DNA of 64,000 nucleotides from the NCBI RefSeq assembly GCF_000346485.2, contig NZ_KQ976354.1, positions 1,113,031-1,177,030 of the forward strand, read 5' to 3'. Every line of letters starts with the position of its first letter. The first letter of the stretch is position 1. This stretch comes from Scytonema hofmannii PCC 7110 (GTDB taxonomy: Bacteria > Cyanobacteriota > Cyanobacteriia > Cyanobacteriales > Nostocaceae). Positions 1 to 9,457 of this stretch are shown in pieces. The notes under the pieces were generated by a model. It had not been told where the DNA came from, did no database searches, and worked only from the letters and a program-made list of their open reading frames with translations. The translations under genes were made by a program, and so were the position numbers.

Positions 1-2
1 GA

Positions 3-227
3 AAAGCAATTCAAGGTTTAGCTGATAATCCTCGTCCTCCTGACAGTAAACGACTCGATCTCCCTGAGTTTGAAGCAGAAGTGTGGCGATTGCGGTTGGA
101 TAATTGGCGAATTGTGTACGCAATTACAGAAGAAAACAGTATAGTAGATGTCTTAGCTGTGCGTAAGCGACCACCTTATGACTATGGAGATTTAGAAACA
201 TTACTTTCAGACTTAAAGCTCTTTTAA
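3..227 (+). CDS. RelE/ParE-type toxin, 3' part only
   Basis: The window opens inside this gene; the open frame runs from base 3 to a TAA at 225-227, giving about 74 C-terminal residues. The pattern WRLRLDNWRIVYAI followed by DVLAVRKRPPYDYGDL is the core strand and C-terminal region of the RelE/ParE mRNA-interferase or gyrase-inhibitor fold, as in small cyanobacterial type II toxins. The antitoxin would lie upstream, outside the window. Family assignment is from the visible motif; the target is not known. Confidence 0.7.
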   Translation, partial: KAIQGLADNPRPPDSKRLDLPEFEAEVWRLRLDNWRIVYAITEENSIVDVLAVRKRPPYDYGDLETLLSDLKLF

Positions 228-537
228 ACTTGCTGCTAACAACCAATCTATATATTGGTTACACGTAGCTATTGAGATATAGCTAAGATCTGTAATAATT
301 AACGATCGCAAAGCTTGAAGAAATCCAGATGTAAGTTCTCACAAATCATCACGCAAGATATGAAATCTCCTCAATCGCCTTAGTTCCAAATTTTGCTTTT
401 CACATATTGGTAATCCATAGGTAATTTACAGCTATATGTTTCATAATATTATAGTATGACATATTTTACTATATAAGATATTGTGCTGTATAAGTATAGA
501 ACATAGTTGGGCTTTGCAATAATGGAGGGAAGTCAGG
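228..537. other. AT-rich intergenic region
   Basis: About 310 bases between the partial toxin and the oxoprolinase gene. No gene or clear hairpin is seen. A GGAGG ribosome-binding site lies at the right edge, just before the ATG at 538. Confidence 0.6.
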
Positions 538-3500
538 ATGAATCTCGATCGCGTACAGCACTTGTCCATCAGCAATTCCAATCGCTCTAGTTGGCAATTT
601 TGGATCGATCGCGGCGGTACGTTTACTGACATTGTGGCGCAACGCCCGGATGGTGAAATCGTCGTTCACAAACTCTTATCTGAAAATAAAGAACGTTACA
701 ACGATGCTGCAATTCAAGGTATCCGGGAGATTTTAGGAATTCCATCAGATGCACCCATTCCCACAGAACAAATTGCAGCAGTCAAGATGGGAACGACAGT
801 GGCGACGAATGCATTGTTAGAGCGTAAAGGTGATCGCACTCTTTTGCTAATAACTAAAGGGTTTCGAGATGCTCTACGCATTGGCTATCAAAATCGTCCC
901 AACATTTTTGCTCGTCACATTGTGCTTCCCGAAATGCTGTACGAGCGAGTCATTGAAGTTGAAGAACGCTATACTGCCCAAGGAGAAGAATTAATTCCAG
1001 TTCAGATTAACGACGCTCTGAGTCAATCGCTTCAAACAGCATACGATGATGGCATTCGGTCTTGTGCGATCGCATTTCTGCACGGCTATCGTTACCCCAA
1101 CCACGAACAACAAATTGCGGCATTAGCGAAAGATATTGGTTTCACCCAAATCTCAGTCTCTCACAAAGTCAGCCCCCTCATGAAGCTTGTGAGTCGAGGC
1201 GATACCACTGTTGTAGATGCCTACTTATCCCCAATTCTGCGGCGATATGTTAACCAGGTAGCAGCAGAACTAGGAAAAGATAAGAACACAACGATTCCTG
1301 CTTCATCTCCTCGTTTAATGTTCATGCAATCCAACGGTGGATTAATTGAAGCTGACAGATTTCAAGGCAAAGACAGCATTTTATCGGGACCGGCTGGTGG
1401 TATTGTTGGAGCGGTAAAAACCAGTGCAATGGCAGGTTTTCATCAAATTATTGGATTTGATATGGGTGGAACATCTACCGATGTTTCACACTTTAACGGA
1501 GAGTACGAGCGCACATTTGAAACAGAAGTTGCAGGAGTGAGACTACGCGCACCGATGATGTCAATTCATACAGTAGCAGCCGGAGGTGGCTCGATTCTCA
1601 ACTTCGACGGTTACCGTTACCGAGTTGGTCCTGAGTCTGCGGGTGCAGATCCAGGTCCCGCTTGCTACCGTCGGGGCGGTTCGTTAACAGTGACGGATTG
1701 CAATGTGATGGTGGGTAAACTTCAAGCCCCGTTCTTTCCTGCTGTGTTTGGTACTGAAGGGAACTTACCACTAGATACTGAGATTGTACGGAACTTATTT
1801 GCTCAATTGGCTACAGAAATTTTTGAAAAGACGGGAAGTCAGCGCAAATCGGAACAAGTTGCTGAGGGGTTTTTAGCGATCGCGATCGACAAAATGGCTA
1901 CCGCTATTAAGAAAATCTCTATTCAACGCGGTTATGATGTTACAGAATATACGCTGTGCTGCTTTGGTGGTGCGGGGGGACAACACGCTTGTCTAATTGC
2001 TGAAGCACTGGGTATGACTTCAATTTTTATTCATCCTTATGCTGGGGTACTCTCTGCTTATGGTATTGGCTTAGCGGATGTGCGATCGCTCAAAGAAAAG
2101 GCGGTGGAAGTTCAATTAACTCATGACGCAATCCCTGGGTTAGCTCAAACGCTGAGCGCACTTTCCGCTGAAGGGTATGCTGACATGATGCAACAGGGTA
2201 TCGATCGCTCTCAAATTCAAGTTCTGCTCAAAGTCCATTTACGCTATGCAGGTACAGATTCCGCATTGGTGGTAGATTTTGGCAATCCAGAGGAAGTTTT
2301 ACCCGACGAGGCTCGTTGTGCTATTCTACGAGAACGCTTTGAGCAAGCTTACTACCAACGGTATGGCTTCACGATGCCCGATAAAGCACTGATTGTTGAA
2401 GCGGCTTCAGTGGAAGCGATCGGACAAAGTGGCGAGATTAAAGAGCTAACTGTTGCATTTAGCAGAACAGCACCGCTCAAACTAATCGCCACTGTTAAAA
2501 TCTATACCAAAGGCACTTGGCACGATACACCTGTTTATCAACGCCATGATTTAAGACCAGGCGATCGCATCACCGGAGCCGCCTTAATTATTGAACCTAC
2601 AGGGACAAATGTAATCGAGCCGGGATGGTATGCACAATTAACGCAACAAAATCACCTGATTTTAACAAAGGATGACAGCCAGAAGTTAAAGAATGAAATA
2701 GAATCAAATCCATCTGTTATTGCTCCTTCCTCGTCTACCCCCGACCCCGTTCTCTTAGAAATTTTCAACAATTTAGTACGAGCCATTGCTGAGGAAATGG
2801 GAATTACACTGCAAAACACCAGTTACTCAGTCAATATCAAGGAACGGCTCGATTTCTCCTGTGCTATTTTTGATCGACAAGGACAACTTGTTGCTAATGC
2901 GCCCCATATTCCAGTGCATTTGGGTTCCATGAGCGAAAGTGTGAACAGTTTAATTCAAGCTAAAGGAAAAACTCTGAAACCTGGAGATGCTTACGTATCC
3001 AACAATCCCTATAATGGAGGGACGCATCTGCCAGATGTGACTGTGATTACTCCAGTTTTTGTCCCTGATTCTACCACTCCGCTATTCTATGTTGCGTCAC
3101 GGGGACACCATGCTGACATTGGCGGTATTACACCTGGTTCAATGCCACCTCACAGCACTTCCATTGACCAAGAAGGTATTTTACTAGATAACGTGCAAAT
3201 TGTCGAGCAAGGACGTTTTCAAGAAACAAAGATACTGGAATTGTTGAGTGCAGGGGATTATCCAGTCCGCAATCCCAGTCAAAATCTAGCCGATCTCCAG
3301 GCACAGATTGCTGCTAATGAGAGAGGCGTGCAAGAACTTCACCGCATGGTGGAGCATTACGGACTCGCAACTGTGCAAGCCTATATGCAACACGTTCAAG
3401 ATAATGCAGAAGAAGCGGTGCGACGGGCGATTGATGTGCTTCAAGATGGTATTTTCACGTACACAATGGATGATAGGAGTATTATTTATGTCAAGATTAC

Positions 3501-4278
3501 CATCGATCGCCATAACCGTTCTGCTCGCGTTGATTTCGCGGGGACTTCACCTCAGCAATCTACTAATTTGAATGCACCATTGGCAATTTGCAAAGCAGTT
3601 GTGCTTTATGTGTTTCGGACATTGGTTGAGGATGATATTCCACTGAATGCAGGTTGTCTCAAGCCATTGGAGATTATTATCCCAGAAGGCTGTCTGCTCA
3701 ATCCGCGCTATCCGGCTGCTGTGGTTGCAGGCAATGTGGAAACGTCACAAGCGATCGCTAATGCATTGTATGGTGCGTTGGGTATAATGGCAGCATCTCA
3801 AGGCACCATGAATAATTTTACTTTTGGCAACGAGCAACACCAGTATTATGAAACGATTTGTGGCGGTTCTGGGGCTGGTGCTGATTTTGACGGAACTGAC
3901 GCGGTTCAGACGCATATGACGAACTCGCGGTTGACCGATCCAGAGGTGCTGGAGTGGCGGTTTCCAGTTTTAGTTGAAGAGTTTGCAATCCGTCCTAATA
4001 GTGGTGGTTGTGGTAAATATAGGGGTGGTAATGGGGTAATTCGTCGGATTCAATTCCGGGAAGCTATGACAGCAGCGATTTTGTCTGGTCATCGAGTGGT
4101 TCCGCCGTTTGGGTTAGCGGGTGGTGAATCGGGGGCTGTTGGATGCAATTCTGTGGTGCGTCGTGATGGGACTATTGAATCTCTGGCTGGTAAAGCTGAA
4201 GTTCAAATGCAGCCCGGTGATGTTTTTGCGATCGAAACGCCTGGAGGTGGTGGGTTTGGTGCTTTACCCTCTTCTTAA
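538..4278 (+). CDS. fused 5-oxoprolinase (HyuA-HyuB), ATP-dependent
   Basis: A 1246-residue protein combining both hydantoinase/oxoprolinase halves, close to the length of single-chain 5-oxoprolinases. The N-terminal HyuA part has RGGTFTDI near residue 25, GTTVATNALLERKG near 85 and the ATPase-type motif GFDMGGTSTDVS near 306. The HyuB part starts near residue 725, with RLDFSCAIFDRQGQLVANAPH and the GGTHLPD and GGGGFG stretches. The family hydrolyses 5-oxo-L-proline to L-glutamate using ATP; some members act on hydantoins, so the substrate is not fixed by sequence alone. The start is supported by GGAGGG about 10 bases upstream. A DUF1445 gene follows 141 bases downstream, which favours a role in oxoproline metabolism. 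Decayed fragments of a second copy lie at 10232-10622. Confidence 0.9.
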   Translation: MNLDRVQHLSISNSNRSSWQFWIDRGGTFTDIVAQRPDGEIVVHKLLSENKERYNDAAIQGIREILGIPSDAPIPTEQIAAVKMGTTVATNALLERKGDRTLLLITKGFRDALRIGYQNRPNIFARHIVLPEMLYERVIEVEERYTAQGEELIPVQINDALSQSLQTAYDDGIRSCAIAFLHGYRYPNHEQQIAALAKDIGFTQISVSHKVSPLMKLVSRGDTTVVDAYLSPILRRYVNQVAAELGKDKNTTIPASSPRLMFMQSNGGLIEADRFQGKDSILSGPAGGIVGAVKTSAMAGFHQIIGFDMGGTSTDVSHFNGEYERTFETEVAGVRLRAPMMSIHTVAAGGGSILNFDGYRYRVGPESAGADPGPACYRRGGSLTVTDCNVMVGKLQAPFFPAVFGTEGNLPLDTEIVRNLFAQLATEIFEKTGSQRKSEQVAEGFLAIAIDKMATAIKKISIQRGYDVTEYTLCCFGGAGGQHACLIAEALGMTSIFIHPYAGVLSAYGIGLADVRSLKEKAVEVQLTHDAIPGLAQTLSALSAEGYADMMQQGIDRSQIQVLLKVHLRYAGTDSALVVDFGNPEEVLPDEARCAILRERFEQAYYQRYGFTMPDKALIVEAASVEAIGQSGEIKELTVAFSRTAPLKLIATVKIYTKGTWHDTPVYQRHDLRPGDRITGAALIIEPTGTNVIEPGWYAQLTQQNHLILTKDDSQKLKNEIESNPSVIAPSSSTPDPVLLEIFNNLVRAIAEEMGITLQNTSYSVNIKERLDFSCAIFDRQGQLVANAPHIPVHLGSMSESVNSLIQAKGKTLKPGDAYVSNNPYNGGTHLPDVTVITPVFVPDSTTPLFYVASRGHHADIGGITPGSMPPHSTSIDQEGILLDNVQIVEQGRFQETKILELLSAGDYPVRNPSQNLADLQAQIAANERGVQELHRMVEHYGLATVQAYMQHVQDNAEEAVRRAIDVLQDGIFTYTMDDRSIIYVKITIDRHNRSARVDFAGTSPQQSTNLNAPLAICKAVVLYVFRTLVEDDIPLNAGCLKPLEIIIPEGCLLNPRYPAAVVAGNVETSQAIANALYGALGIMAASQGTMNNFTFGNEQHQYYETICGGSGAGADFDGTDAVQTHMTNSRLTDPEVLEWRFPVLVEEFAIRPNSGGCGKYRGGNGVIRRIQFREAMTAAILSGHRVVPPFGLAGGESGAVGCNSVVRRDGTIESLAGKAEVQMQPGDVFAIETPGGGGFGALPSS

Positions 4279-4290
4279 CCTTGTGTGAAA

Positions 4291-4322
4291 AGTAGGTTGG
4301 GTTGAGGAACGAAACCCAACAT
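4291..4322. repeat. TTGGGTT/AACCCAA hairpin repeat
   Basis: An inverted repeat (TTGGGTT, 8-base loop, AACCCAA) just after the oxoprolinase stop. The same unit in the opposite orientation lies at 31031-31061 after the MATE gene, and a variant is near 34753. A dispersed cyanobacterial hairpin that could act as a transcription end or RNA-stability element; there is no T-run. Confidence 0.6.
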
Positions 4323-4419
4323 TCAAAAATCTTGTCCTGTATTGCATCAGAAAAAAGTTATAGAACCGCAGCCTGTAGCAGACGAACGCAGATAAATTTG
4401 TACTTCGTACAGGAGATAA

Positions 4420-5205
4420 ATGATGTCAATTTCTGCACTTCCTTCCCAAATCCGTCAGCAATGTCGAACTGGTGAGTTAAAGGCTCCTACACCTGGGCTT
4501 GCTCTGGGATATGTTCAAGCTAACTTAGTTGTATTGCCATACGATCTGGCGTTTGAATTTCTGCTGTTTTGTCAGCGAAACCCCAAGCCGTGTCCAATTC
4601 TTGATGTTACAGAAGTTGGGAATCCCGAACCTAAATTGATTGCTCCTGGTGCTGATATTAGAACGGATTTACCACGCTACAGAGTTTTTCGCCAGGGTCA
4701 GCTTGTTGAGGAAACAACGGATATTAGACCATTTTGGAAAGACGATTTAGTTGCTTTTTTAATCGGTTGCTCTTTTTCCTTTGAGAATGCCATGCTCAAT
4801 GCTGGGCTATCTGTACGACATATAGAAGAAGGGAAAAATGTTCCGATGTACAAAACAAGCATTCAATGTATTCCCAGTCGAACCTTTTCCAGCCCCCTAG
4901 TTGTTTCCATGCGTCCCTTACCCGCACATCATGTCGTTCGATCTGTAGAAGTCACGAGTCGCTATTACAAAGCACACGGATCTCCTGTGCATATTGGTAA
5001 TCCAGAGGTAATCGGGATTGAAGATTTGGGGAGTCCAGATTATGGAAGTGCAGTTACTCTTCGCGATAATGAAGTTCCTGTTTTTTGGGCTTGTGGAGTC
5101 ACGACTCAAACTGCGATTCTTCAAGCCAAGCCTGAATTCGCCATTACCCATGCACCCGGACATATGTTTGTGAGTGACTTAAAGGACGAAGAGCTTTTTA
5201 TTTAG
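4420..5205 (+). CDS. DUF1445 family protein (D-glutamate cyclase-like / putative hydro-lyase)
   Basis: A 261-residue protein matching the DUF1445/UPF0317 family in length and pattern: an N-terminal region with LALGYVQANLVVLP, then FLIGCSFSFE near residue 112, and a C-terminal [10 protein letters not shown] with [13 protein letters not shown]. The animal member is D-glutamate cyclase, which forms 5-oxo-D-proline from D-glutamate; bacterial members are often called hydro-lyases without proof. Placement 3' of 5-oxoprolinase on the same strand fits a shared oxoproline route, which is inference. The start at 4420 has AGGAG 6 bases upstream. The 3' third is copied as a pseudogene fragment at 9458-9655, and the last 24 bases again near 7562. 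Confidence 0.85.
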   Translation: MMSISALPSQIRQQCRTGELKAPTPGLALGYVQANLVVLPYDLAFEFLLFCQRNPKPCPILDVTEVGNPEPKLIAPGADIRTDLPRYRVFRQGQLVEETTDIRPFWKDDLVAFLIGCSFSFENAMLNAGLSVRHIEEGKNVPMYKTSIQCIPSRTFSSPLVVSMRPLPAHHVVRSVEVTSRYYKAHGSPVHIGNPEVIGIEDLGSPDYGSAVTLRDNEVPVFWACGVTTQTAILQAKPEFAITHAPGHMFVSDLKDEELFI

Positions 5206-5309
5206 AGTCATAAAGCGTACTTAGTTCTAATGTTTGACTGCTTTTGTGATTCTTACAGTGCTTTATTAAATTCTTATGGGTTAGCGAACTTGTTTCTCCA
5301 AGCGAATTG

Positions 5310-6170
5310 TTAGGTTATTTCTTGCTGTGATACAGTGTGCTTTTCTATCGCTTCAAGAATAACAGACCAGTCAACGCGATGTAGTTCGTGTCCTGTTCCT
5401 GGCAATGGTAGTAATACAGCATCCTGGATCTCTGCTTGTAATACCAAGCTATGGGCATAGGGTAAAACACAATCTTCTGTGCCATGAATAACCAGAGTTG
5501 GTACAGCAATTTCGTGAAGGCGGTTAAACCATTTTTCTCCACCTTGAAGCAAGGCATGATTAAAGGTCGTCATGAGATTGGGAGTGCGATCGAAGTCAGC
5601 TCCAGCTAATTCGCGGATAGCTGATTCATCAAACGGATGGGCTGAACCGGAAATCAATCGCCACGCACCAATTTGATACTCAATCACTGCCTCACGGTTT
5701 GCCCAATCCAGTTCACTGGCTTTTGCATGGTATTCAAGGACAGATGGATCGATCCCTGGTATGGTCGGATCGGTTTCAGCCAAGGGTTCCGAGGCGATTA
5801 ACGTTAGACTTTTGACCCGTTGAGGACGCTTGAGCGTCATAAGTTGAGCGAGGAATCCTCCTAGCGACATCCCCACTAAATGAGCGCTCTGAATTCCATA
5901 GCCATTGAGAACACAAAAAGCATCATCCGCTAGATCTTCAACGGAATAGTGGATGTGACCTGACTCGTAACTGGTTGAGCGCCCTGTGTCTCGGTGATCG
6001 TAGCGAATCACATAGCGACCCAGAGCAGCCATTTGGCAACAGAAATCTTCCGCCCACCACACGGCTGAAGCCATCGCTCCCATGATTAATAAAATTGGTG
6101 GATCGTTTGGAGTACCGAAAGATTCGGAGAAAAGGCGAACTCCATTATGACTAATCCATTTACTTTCCAT
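5310..6170 (-). CDS. alpha/beta-fold hydrolase
   Basis: A 286-residue alpha/beta hydrolase with an oxyanion-type GAMASAVWW near residue 31, the strand-turn [10 protein letters not shown], the nucleophile elbow GMSLGGF (Ser near residue 102), a late acidic residue in [12 protein letters not shown] and the catalytic His in [11 protein letters not shown]. Overall it resembles the aclacinomycin methylesterase/RdmC branch, but the substrate cannot be named. No signal peptide, so probably cytoplasmic. It converges with the DUF1445 gene and is not in an operon with it. Confidence 0.85.
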   Translation of the reverse strand: MESKWISHNGVRLFSESFGTPNDPPILLIMGAMASAVWWAEDFCCQMAALGRYVIRYDHRDTGRSTSYESGHIHYSVEDLADDAFCVLNGYGIQSAHLVGMSLGGFLAQLMTLKRPQRVKSLTLIASEPLAETDPTIPGIDPSVLEYHAKASELDWANREAVIEYQIGAWRLISGSAHPFDESAIRELAGADFDRTPNLMTTFNHALLQGGEKWFNRLHEIAVPTLVIHGTEDCVLPYAHSLVLQAEIQDAVLLPLPGTGHELHRVDWSVILEAIEKHTVSQQEIT

Positions 6171-6382
6171 GTCTTTTCATATATCGGTTTTCTCATATTT
6201 TAGGCAACCTTGATTCCAGAGTTTCTCCATTGTAGAAGTCGAATCATTTGGTTTTCCACAATAGTCATTCTTTGCAGCCTGACGGAAGAGAATTTTACAG
6301 CGCGTTCGCCGCGTTTCCAGCCTTGGCAAAAGAATTGACCAGTTAAAGTTTTGTACGATGCTTAAAAAAACATATGAGCTAT

Positions 6383-6613
6383 TTACTGATTTTGGTCTAT
6401 AAACAAAGTATCAAGTTTCGCTAATATTTTTAAGCCTTCTTCTGGATTGCCAGTTGCAGCCATTGCTTTAAACCCGGTGTAGGCATCAAATTCTGCTAGA
6501 GCTAAAGTCGATAATTCTTCAATCAGTTTATTGACACTTATTCCTTTGGCTTGAGCAAGTTCTTTTAACCTGTTGTGTTTTTCGTCTGGTAAACGAATAG
6601 TTAAAGTAGCCAT
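6383..6613 (-). CDS. ribbon-helix-helix antitoxin-like protein, apparently solitary
   Basis: The open frame begins at 6655, but an ATG at 6613 gives MATLTIRLPDEKHNRLKEL, the usual RHH N-terminus, and a CAGGAG lies about 11 bases before it, so I take 6613 (76 residues). The N-terminal strand TLTIRLP is the DNA-contacting beta strand; the C-terminal half should bind a toxin. No toxin follows it downstream, and the nearest PIN toxin lies upstream at 6738-7199 with its own overlapping partner, so this may be an orphan antitoxin or part of a three-gene module. Confidence 0.7.
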   Translation of the reverse strand: MATLTIRLPDEKHNRLKELAQAKGISVNKLIEELSTLALAEFDAYTGFKAMAATGNPEEGLKILAKLDTLFIDQNQ

Positions 6614-6737
6614 TCTTAATTCAACTCCTGATAATAATATGATACCGAGAAGCAAAGCAGAAAACGATTTAACACGATGGCGAAGGGAGAAATCAAATGT
6701 CTATTCCCCGTTCCCCGTCCCCTATTCCCTTTACTGA

Positions 6738-7199
6738 TTATCTAGGCTCAATAACTTCTATATCTAAACACCAAATAAAGTCATTCACATTAAAGGTATA
6801 GATTTTACTAACTTGGTTTTCTAACATAATAGCGATATGAATCAAATCAAAAATTTGACCATTTTTAACTTGTCTTTGTTCTAATAGTTTCATCCATCTT
6901 TTGTGTATACTACTTGGTGTTGGTAATATTCTTATGTGTGGCATTTGACACATTCTATTAATGCGAGTAACTGCGTCTTGAGACTCTAAAGGATTGGCTA
7001 AAATTGATGGATTAGTAACATAAGAATAAAATTCAGCCAAAACTTGAGATGATATACACAATATTTCTCTTTCACTAGGTCTAAATATTTCTAATGCCGC
7101 TCGATGCTGCGCCGCTTTGATATTAACAACATAAGCTAAAACATTAGTGTCAAGATAAATTTGTTTAGGTTCTTTGTCCATAGAGCTTACTGCGGTCAA
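6738..7199 (-). CDS. PIN-domain toxin, VapC-like
   Basis: Up to 153 residues with PIN-domain acidic positions: IYLDTNVLAYV at the N-terminus (first Asp), E in LAEFYSYV, and D in FDLIHIAIM followed by YTFNVNDF near the end. PIN toxins are Mg-dependent RNases that commonly cut tRNA or rRNA. The start at 7199 overlaps the upstream antitoxin frame by 35 bases; an internal ATG at 7181 (MDKEPKQIYLDTN) is an equally good start and neither has a clear ribosome-binding site. The overlap with 7165-7398 indicates translational coupling in a type II pair. Confidence 0.8.
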   Translation of the reverse strand: MTAVSSMDKEPKQIYLDTNVLAYVVNIKAAQHRAALEIFRPSEREILCISSQVLAEFYSYVTNPSILANPLESQDAVTRINRMCQMPHIRILPTPSSIHKRWMKLLEQRQVKNGQIFDLIHIAIMLENQVSKIYTFNVNDFIWCLDIEVIEPR

Positions 7200-7398
7200 A
7201 AGGTACTAAAATTTCACTAGTAAAAAATAAATCGTTCATATTAACATCTTCATCATGATTGGTGTAACTTGATTGTTCTTCTTTACTATTCTGATTACGA
7301 ATTAGTTGATTTTTAGCGTGAAATGCCTCGATTATTGCTTTGATTTGCTCAATTTGTTCTGGAGTTAATCCAGTAATATTAAGTGTTTGATTGGTCAT
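7165..7398 (-). CDS. putative antitoxin of the PIN toxin pair
   Basis: A 77-residue acidic-to-neutral small protein whose 3' end overlaps the start of the PIN toxin gene. An N-terminal helical stretch (LTPEQIEQIKAIIEAFHA) is followed by a polar linker and an end segment (SEILVPFDRSKLYGQRT) that could wrap the toxin. The family is not one I recognise by name; the antitoxin role rests on size, order and overlap. Confidence 0.6.
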   Translation of the reverse strand: MTNQTLNITGLTPEQIEQIKAIIEAFHAKNQLIRNQNSKEEQSSYTNHDEDVNMNDLFFTSEILVPFDRSKLYGQRT

Positions 7399-7561
7399 AG
7401 AAATTGATTGGTTATCTTCAATATTCTAATTATACCGCTTTATAAGGTGTTTTAAAAATCTAACTATTAAAGAATTAAGGTTTTAAAACCCACGTAGGTG
7501 GTGAATCCAGCCCTGTAGATTACATCCCCGCACTCTGACAGTACTGCTGAACAGTACTGGT

Positions 7562-7585
7562 AAGGACGAGGATCTTTCTATTTAG
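7562..7585 (+). pseudogene. 24-base remnant of the DUF1445 gene 3' end
   Basis: AAGGACGAGGATCT followed by TTCTATTTAG matches the terminal codons and stop of the DUF1445 fragment at 9626-9650 at 23 of 24 positions, and the intact gene end near 5182-5205. It lies in the 279-base gap before the beta-lactamase gene. A third trace of the same duplicated locus. Confidence 0.5.
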
Positions 7586-7677
7586 TTGGTTGAAACAATC
7601 GGTTTCTAAGAAGAATTCCGAAATTGAACGATCGCCGAGTGTAGCTCTAGCGGTTCGCGATTCTAATTCATAGGGAT

Positions 7678-8685
7678 ATGATTCAAGTGGTTAAAAAAGC
7701 TTGGCTTTACACATTTTGCTTGTTTCTACTGGCTGTTCTACTGAGTGTTAGTTGCACGGGTATTAATTCCAGCAACAGAGAAGATAGTTCAAACAGTCAA
7801 ACAAGTACGCCGAGCGCAGTCACAATTGCCAACGTCGATCGCAGCAACGAATTACGCGATCGCATTGAACAAATCTCTCGTGCGGCTCAAGGGCGGGTGG
7901 GGATGACAGCCACAGTGCTAGAAACTGGAGAATCAGTATCTCTAAATGGAGATCGGCGATTTCCCATGCAAAGCGTTTATAAGTTTCCAATCGCGATGGC
8001 AGTTTTGGCTCAAGTAGATCGAGGAAACCTGAAGTTAGACCAGAAGATTCGGGTTGAGGCTACCGATATCGTTCGGGACAGTCGGATTCTAGAGAAGAAT
8101 TCGCAAGGAAAGGAATTCAGTCTGGCTGAACTCATAAAGTACATGGTTTCTGAAAGTGATAGTACGGCTTGTGATGTGCTGTTACGACTCATCGGTAAAC
8201 CACAACGTGTCACGGAGTATTTACGCAATCTTGACGTAAATGACATTGTTGTAGCGAACACAGAGAACGAGATCCAGTTCGGGAAAGAGCCAGGATTGCA
8301 GTATCGTAACTATGCAACGCCAGATGCAGCTGTTAATTTATTACGTGCTTTCCACAAAGGGCGAGGGCTTTCAAAATCTAGTCAAGCCTTACTGCGGCAA
8401 TGGATGATAGAAACTTCGACAGGTCCAAACCGTATTAAGGGACTGTTACCGAAGGGAACAGTTGTAGCACACAAAACAGGTACTTCGGCTACCGTCAATG
8501 GCGTGACAGCTGCAACCAATGATGTGGGACTCGTGACGCTACCGAATGGACAACATCTGGCGATCGCAGTTTTTGTTTCAGATTCTCAGGCAACCGATGC
8601 GATCCGCGAAGAAGTCATCGCAATCATTGGCGAAAGCTGCATGGGACGAATGGAGCAAATGAGTGTAATAGATGTGAAGCATTGA
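7678..8685 (+). CDS. class A beta-lactamase, lipoprotein
   Basis: A 335-residue serine beta-lactamase. The N-terminus is a lipoprotein signal with lipobox LSVSC (Cys26), predicting anchoring in a membrane. Active-site motifs are in order: S99-V-Y-K102 (SxxK), S160-D161-S162 (the SDN position, with Ser in place of Asn), a Glu in the NTENE stretch at the omega-loop position, and K266-T-G (KTG). The spacing and omega loop look like the PER-type A2 subgroup more than TEM. The enzyme hydrolyses beta-lactams; cyanobacterial chromosomal homologues are of uncertain clinical relevance. It stands between toxin-antitoxin loci and duplication debris, suggesting an acquired segment. Confidence 0.9.
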   Translation: MIQVVKKAWLYTFCLFLLAVLLSVSCTGINSSNREDSSNSQTSTPSAVTIANVDRSNELRDRIEQISRAAQGRVGMTATVLETGESVSLNGDRRFPMQSVYKFPIAMAVLAQVDRGNLKLDQKIRVEATDIVRDSRILEKNSQGKEFSLAELIKYMVSESDSTACDVLLRLIGKPQRVTEYLRNLDVNDIVVANTENEIQFGKEPGLQYRNYATPDAAVNLLRAFHKGRGLSKSSQALLRQWMIETSTGPNRIKGLLPKGTVVAHKTGTSATVNGVTAATNDVGLVTLPNGQHLAIAVFVSDSQATDAIREEVIAIIGESCMGRMEQMSVIDVKH

Positions 8686-8892
8686 GTAATTTAAGGACAA
8701 GCGATTGTGCTGCCTGTTTTCCCCAACTAGTAACAACTTCCATAACATTGTTTTTTTCTAATTGTTTCAGTTTACCAGGCGTTGCATCATAGAGGAAGGA
8801 ATTGAGGTTGTATACTATGCAGTGTCCACACTATCATTGTTAAAACATGAGACTATATAAGAAGTGCTTATAAAATATTCAAGAGGTATCCT

Positions 8893-9150
8893 ATGAACGT
8901 GCATTTGGGAGAAACATTCGATAAGTTTGTTGAGGAGATGCTTGCGGGCGGCGAATATCAGTCACAGAGCGAAGTGATTCGTGCAGGGCTGCGGCTTCTT
9001 AAAGAGAAAGAGGACTTGCGTAAGTTAAGACTTGAAGAACTGCGTCGGGAGATTCAGGATGGCTTAGACAGTGGTTTATCAGAACCCCTTAATATTGAAG
9101 AAATCATTCAAGAGGCAAAAAGAGATCGGGAAGGAAAACTGACCGCATGA
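8893..9150 (+). CDS. parD: ParD-type antitoxin
   Basis: An 85-residue ribbon-helix-helix antitoxin: N-terminal strand MNVHLGETFDKFVEE, then the signature GEYQSQSEVIRAGLRLL shared by ParD/CC2985 proteins, then a charged helix that binds the toxin. Its stop overlaps the toxin start in an ATGA, the typical coupling of parDE. It should bind DNA and repress its own operon. Confidence 0.9.
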   Translation: MNVHLGETFDKFVEEMLAGGEYQSQSEVIRAGLRLLKEKEDLRKLRLEELRREIQDGLDSGLSEPLNIEEIIQEAKRDREGKLTA

Positions 9151-9437
9151 GCCGAGTTATCAGAACACCATTAGCCAAAAACGACCTTAAGGAAATCTGG
9201 AACTACATCGCAGATTATAGTGAGGAACGAGCTGACTCTTTATTAAGAGTGTTGGATGAAAAAATGCAAAAACTGGCACAATTCCCATTAATGGGGAAAG
9301 AACGTGCTGAAATTCTTGATGGGCTAAGGAGTTTTCCGGTTAACAATTACATTATATTTTATCGTCCTATCGATAAAGGCATCGAAGTTATTCGAGTCTT
9401 ACATGGTGCTAGAGATATTGAAAGTCTTTTTGAATAA
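9147..9437 (+). CDS. parE: ParE-type toxin
   Basis: A 96-residue RelE/ParE superfamily toxin: an N-terminal helix (LAKNDLKEIWNYIADYSEERAD), the FPLMGKER turn, then the LRSFPVNNYIIFYRP strands and the closing VLHGARDIESLF typical of ParE. ParE toxins usually poison DNA gyrase. It overlaps the antitoxin gene by 4 bases. The stop lies about 20 bases before a DUF1445 pseudogene fragment. Confidence 0.9.
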   Translation: MSRVIRTPLAKNDLKEIWNYIADYSEERADSLLRVLDEKMQKLAQFPLMGKERAEILDGLRSFPVNNYIIFYRPIDKGIEVIRVLHGARDIESLFE

Positions 9438-9457
9438 AATTTTCTTTTTTAATAAGC

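Noticed and set aside
8690-8800. Minus-strand frame reading TPGKLKQLEKNNVMEVVTSWG
   Set aside because: It looks like part of a Rpn/DUF4351-type tail but is too short and overlaps the beta-lactamase end; not enough to call.
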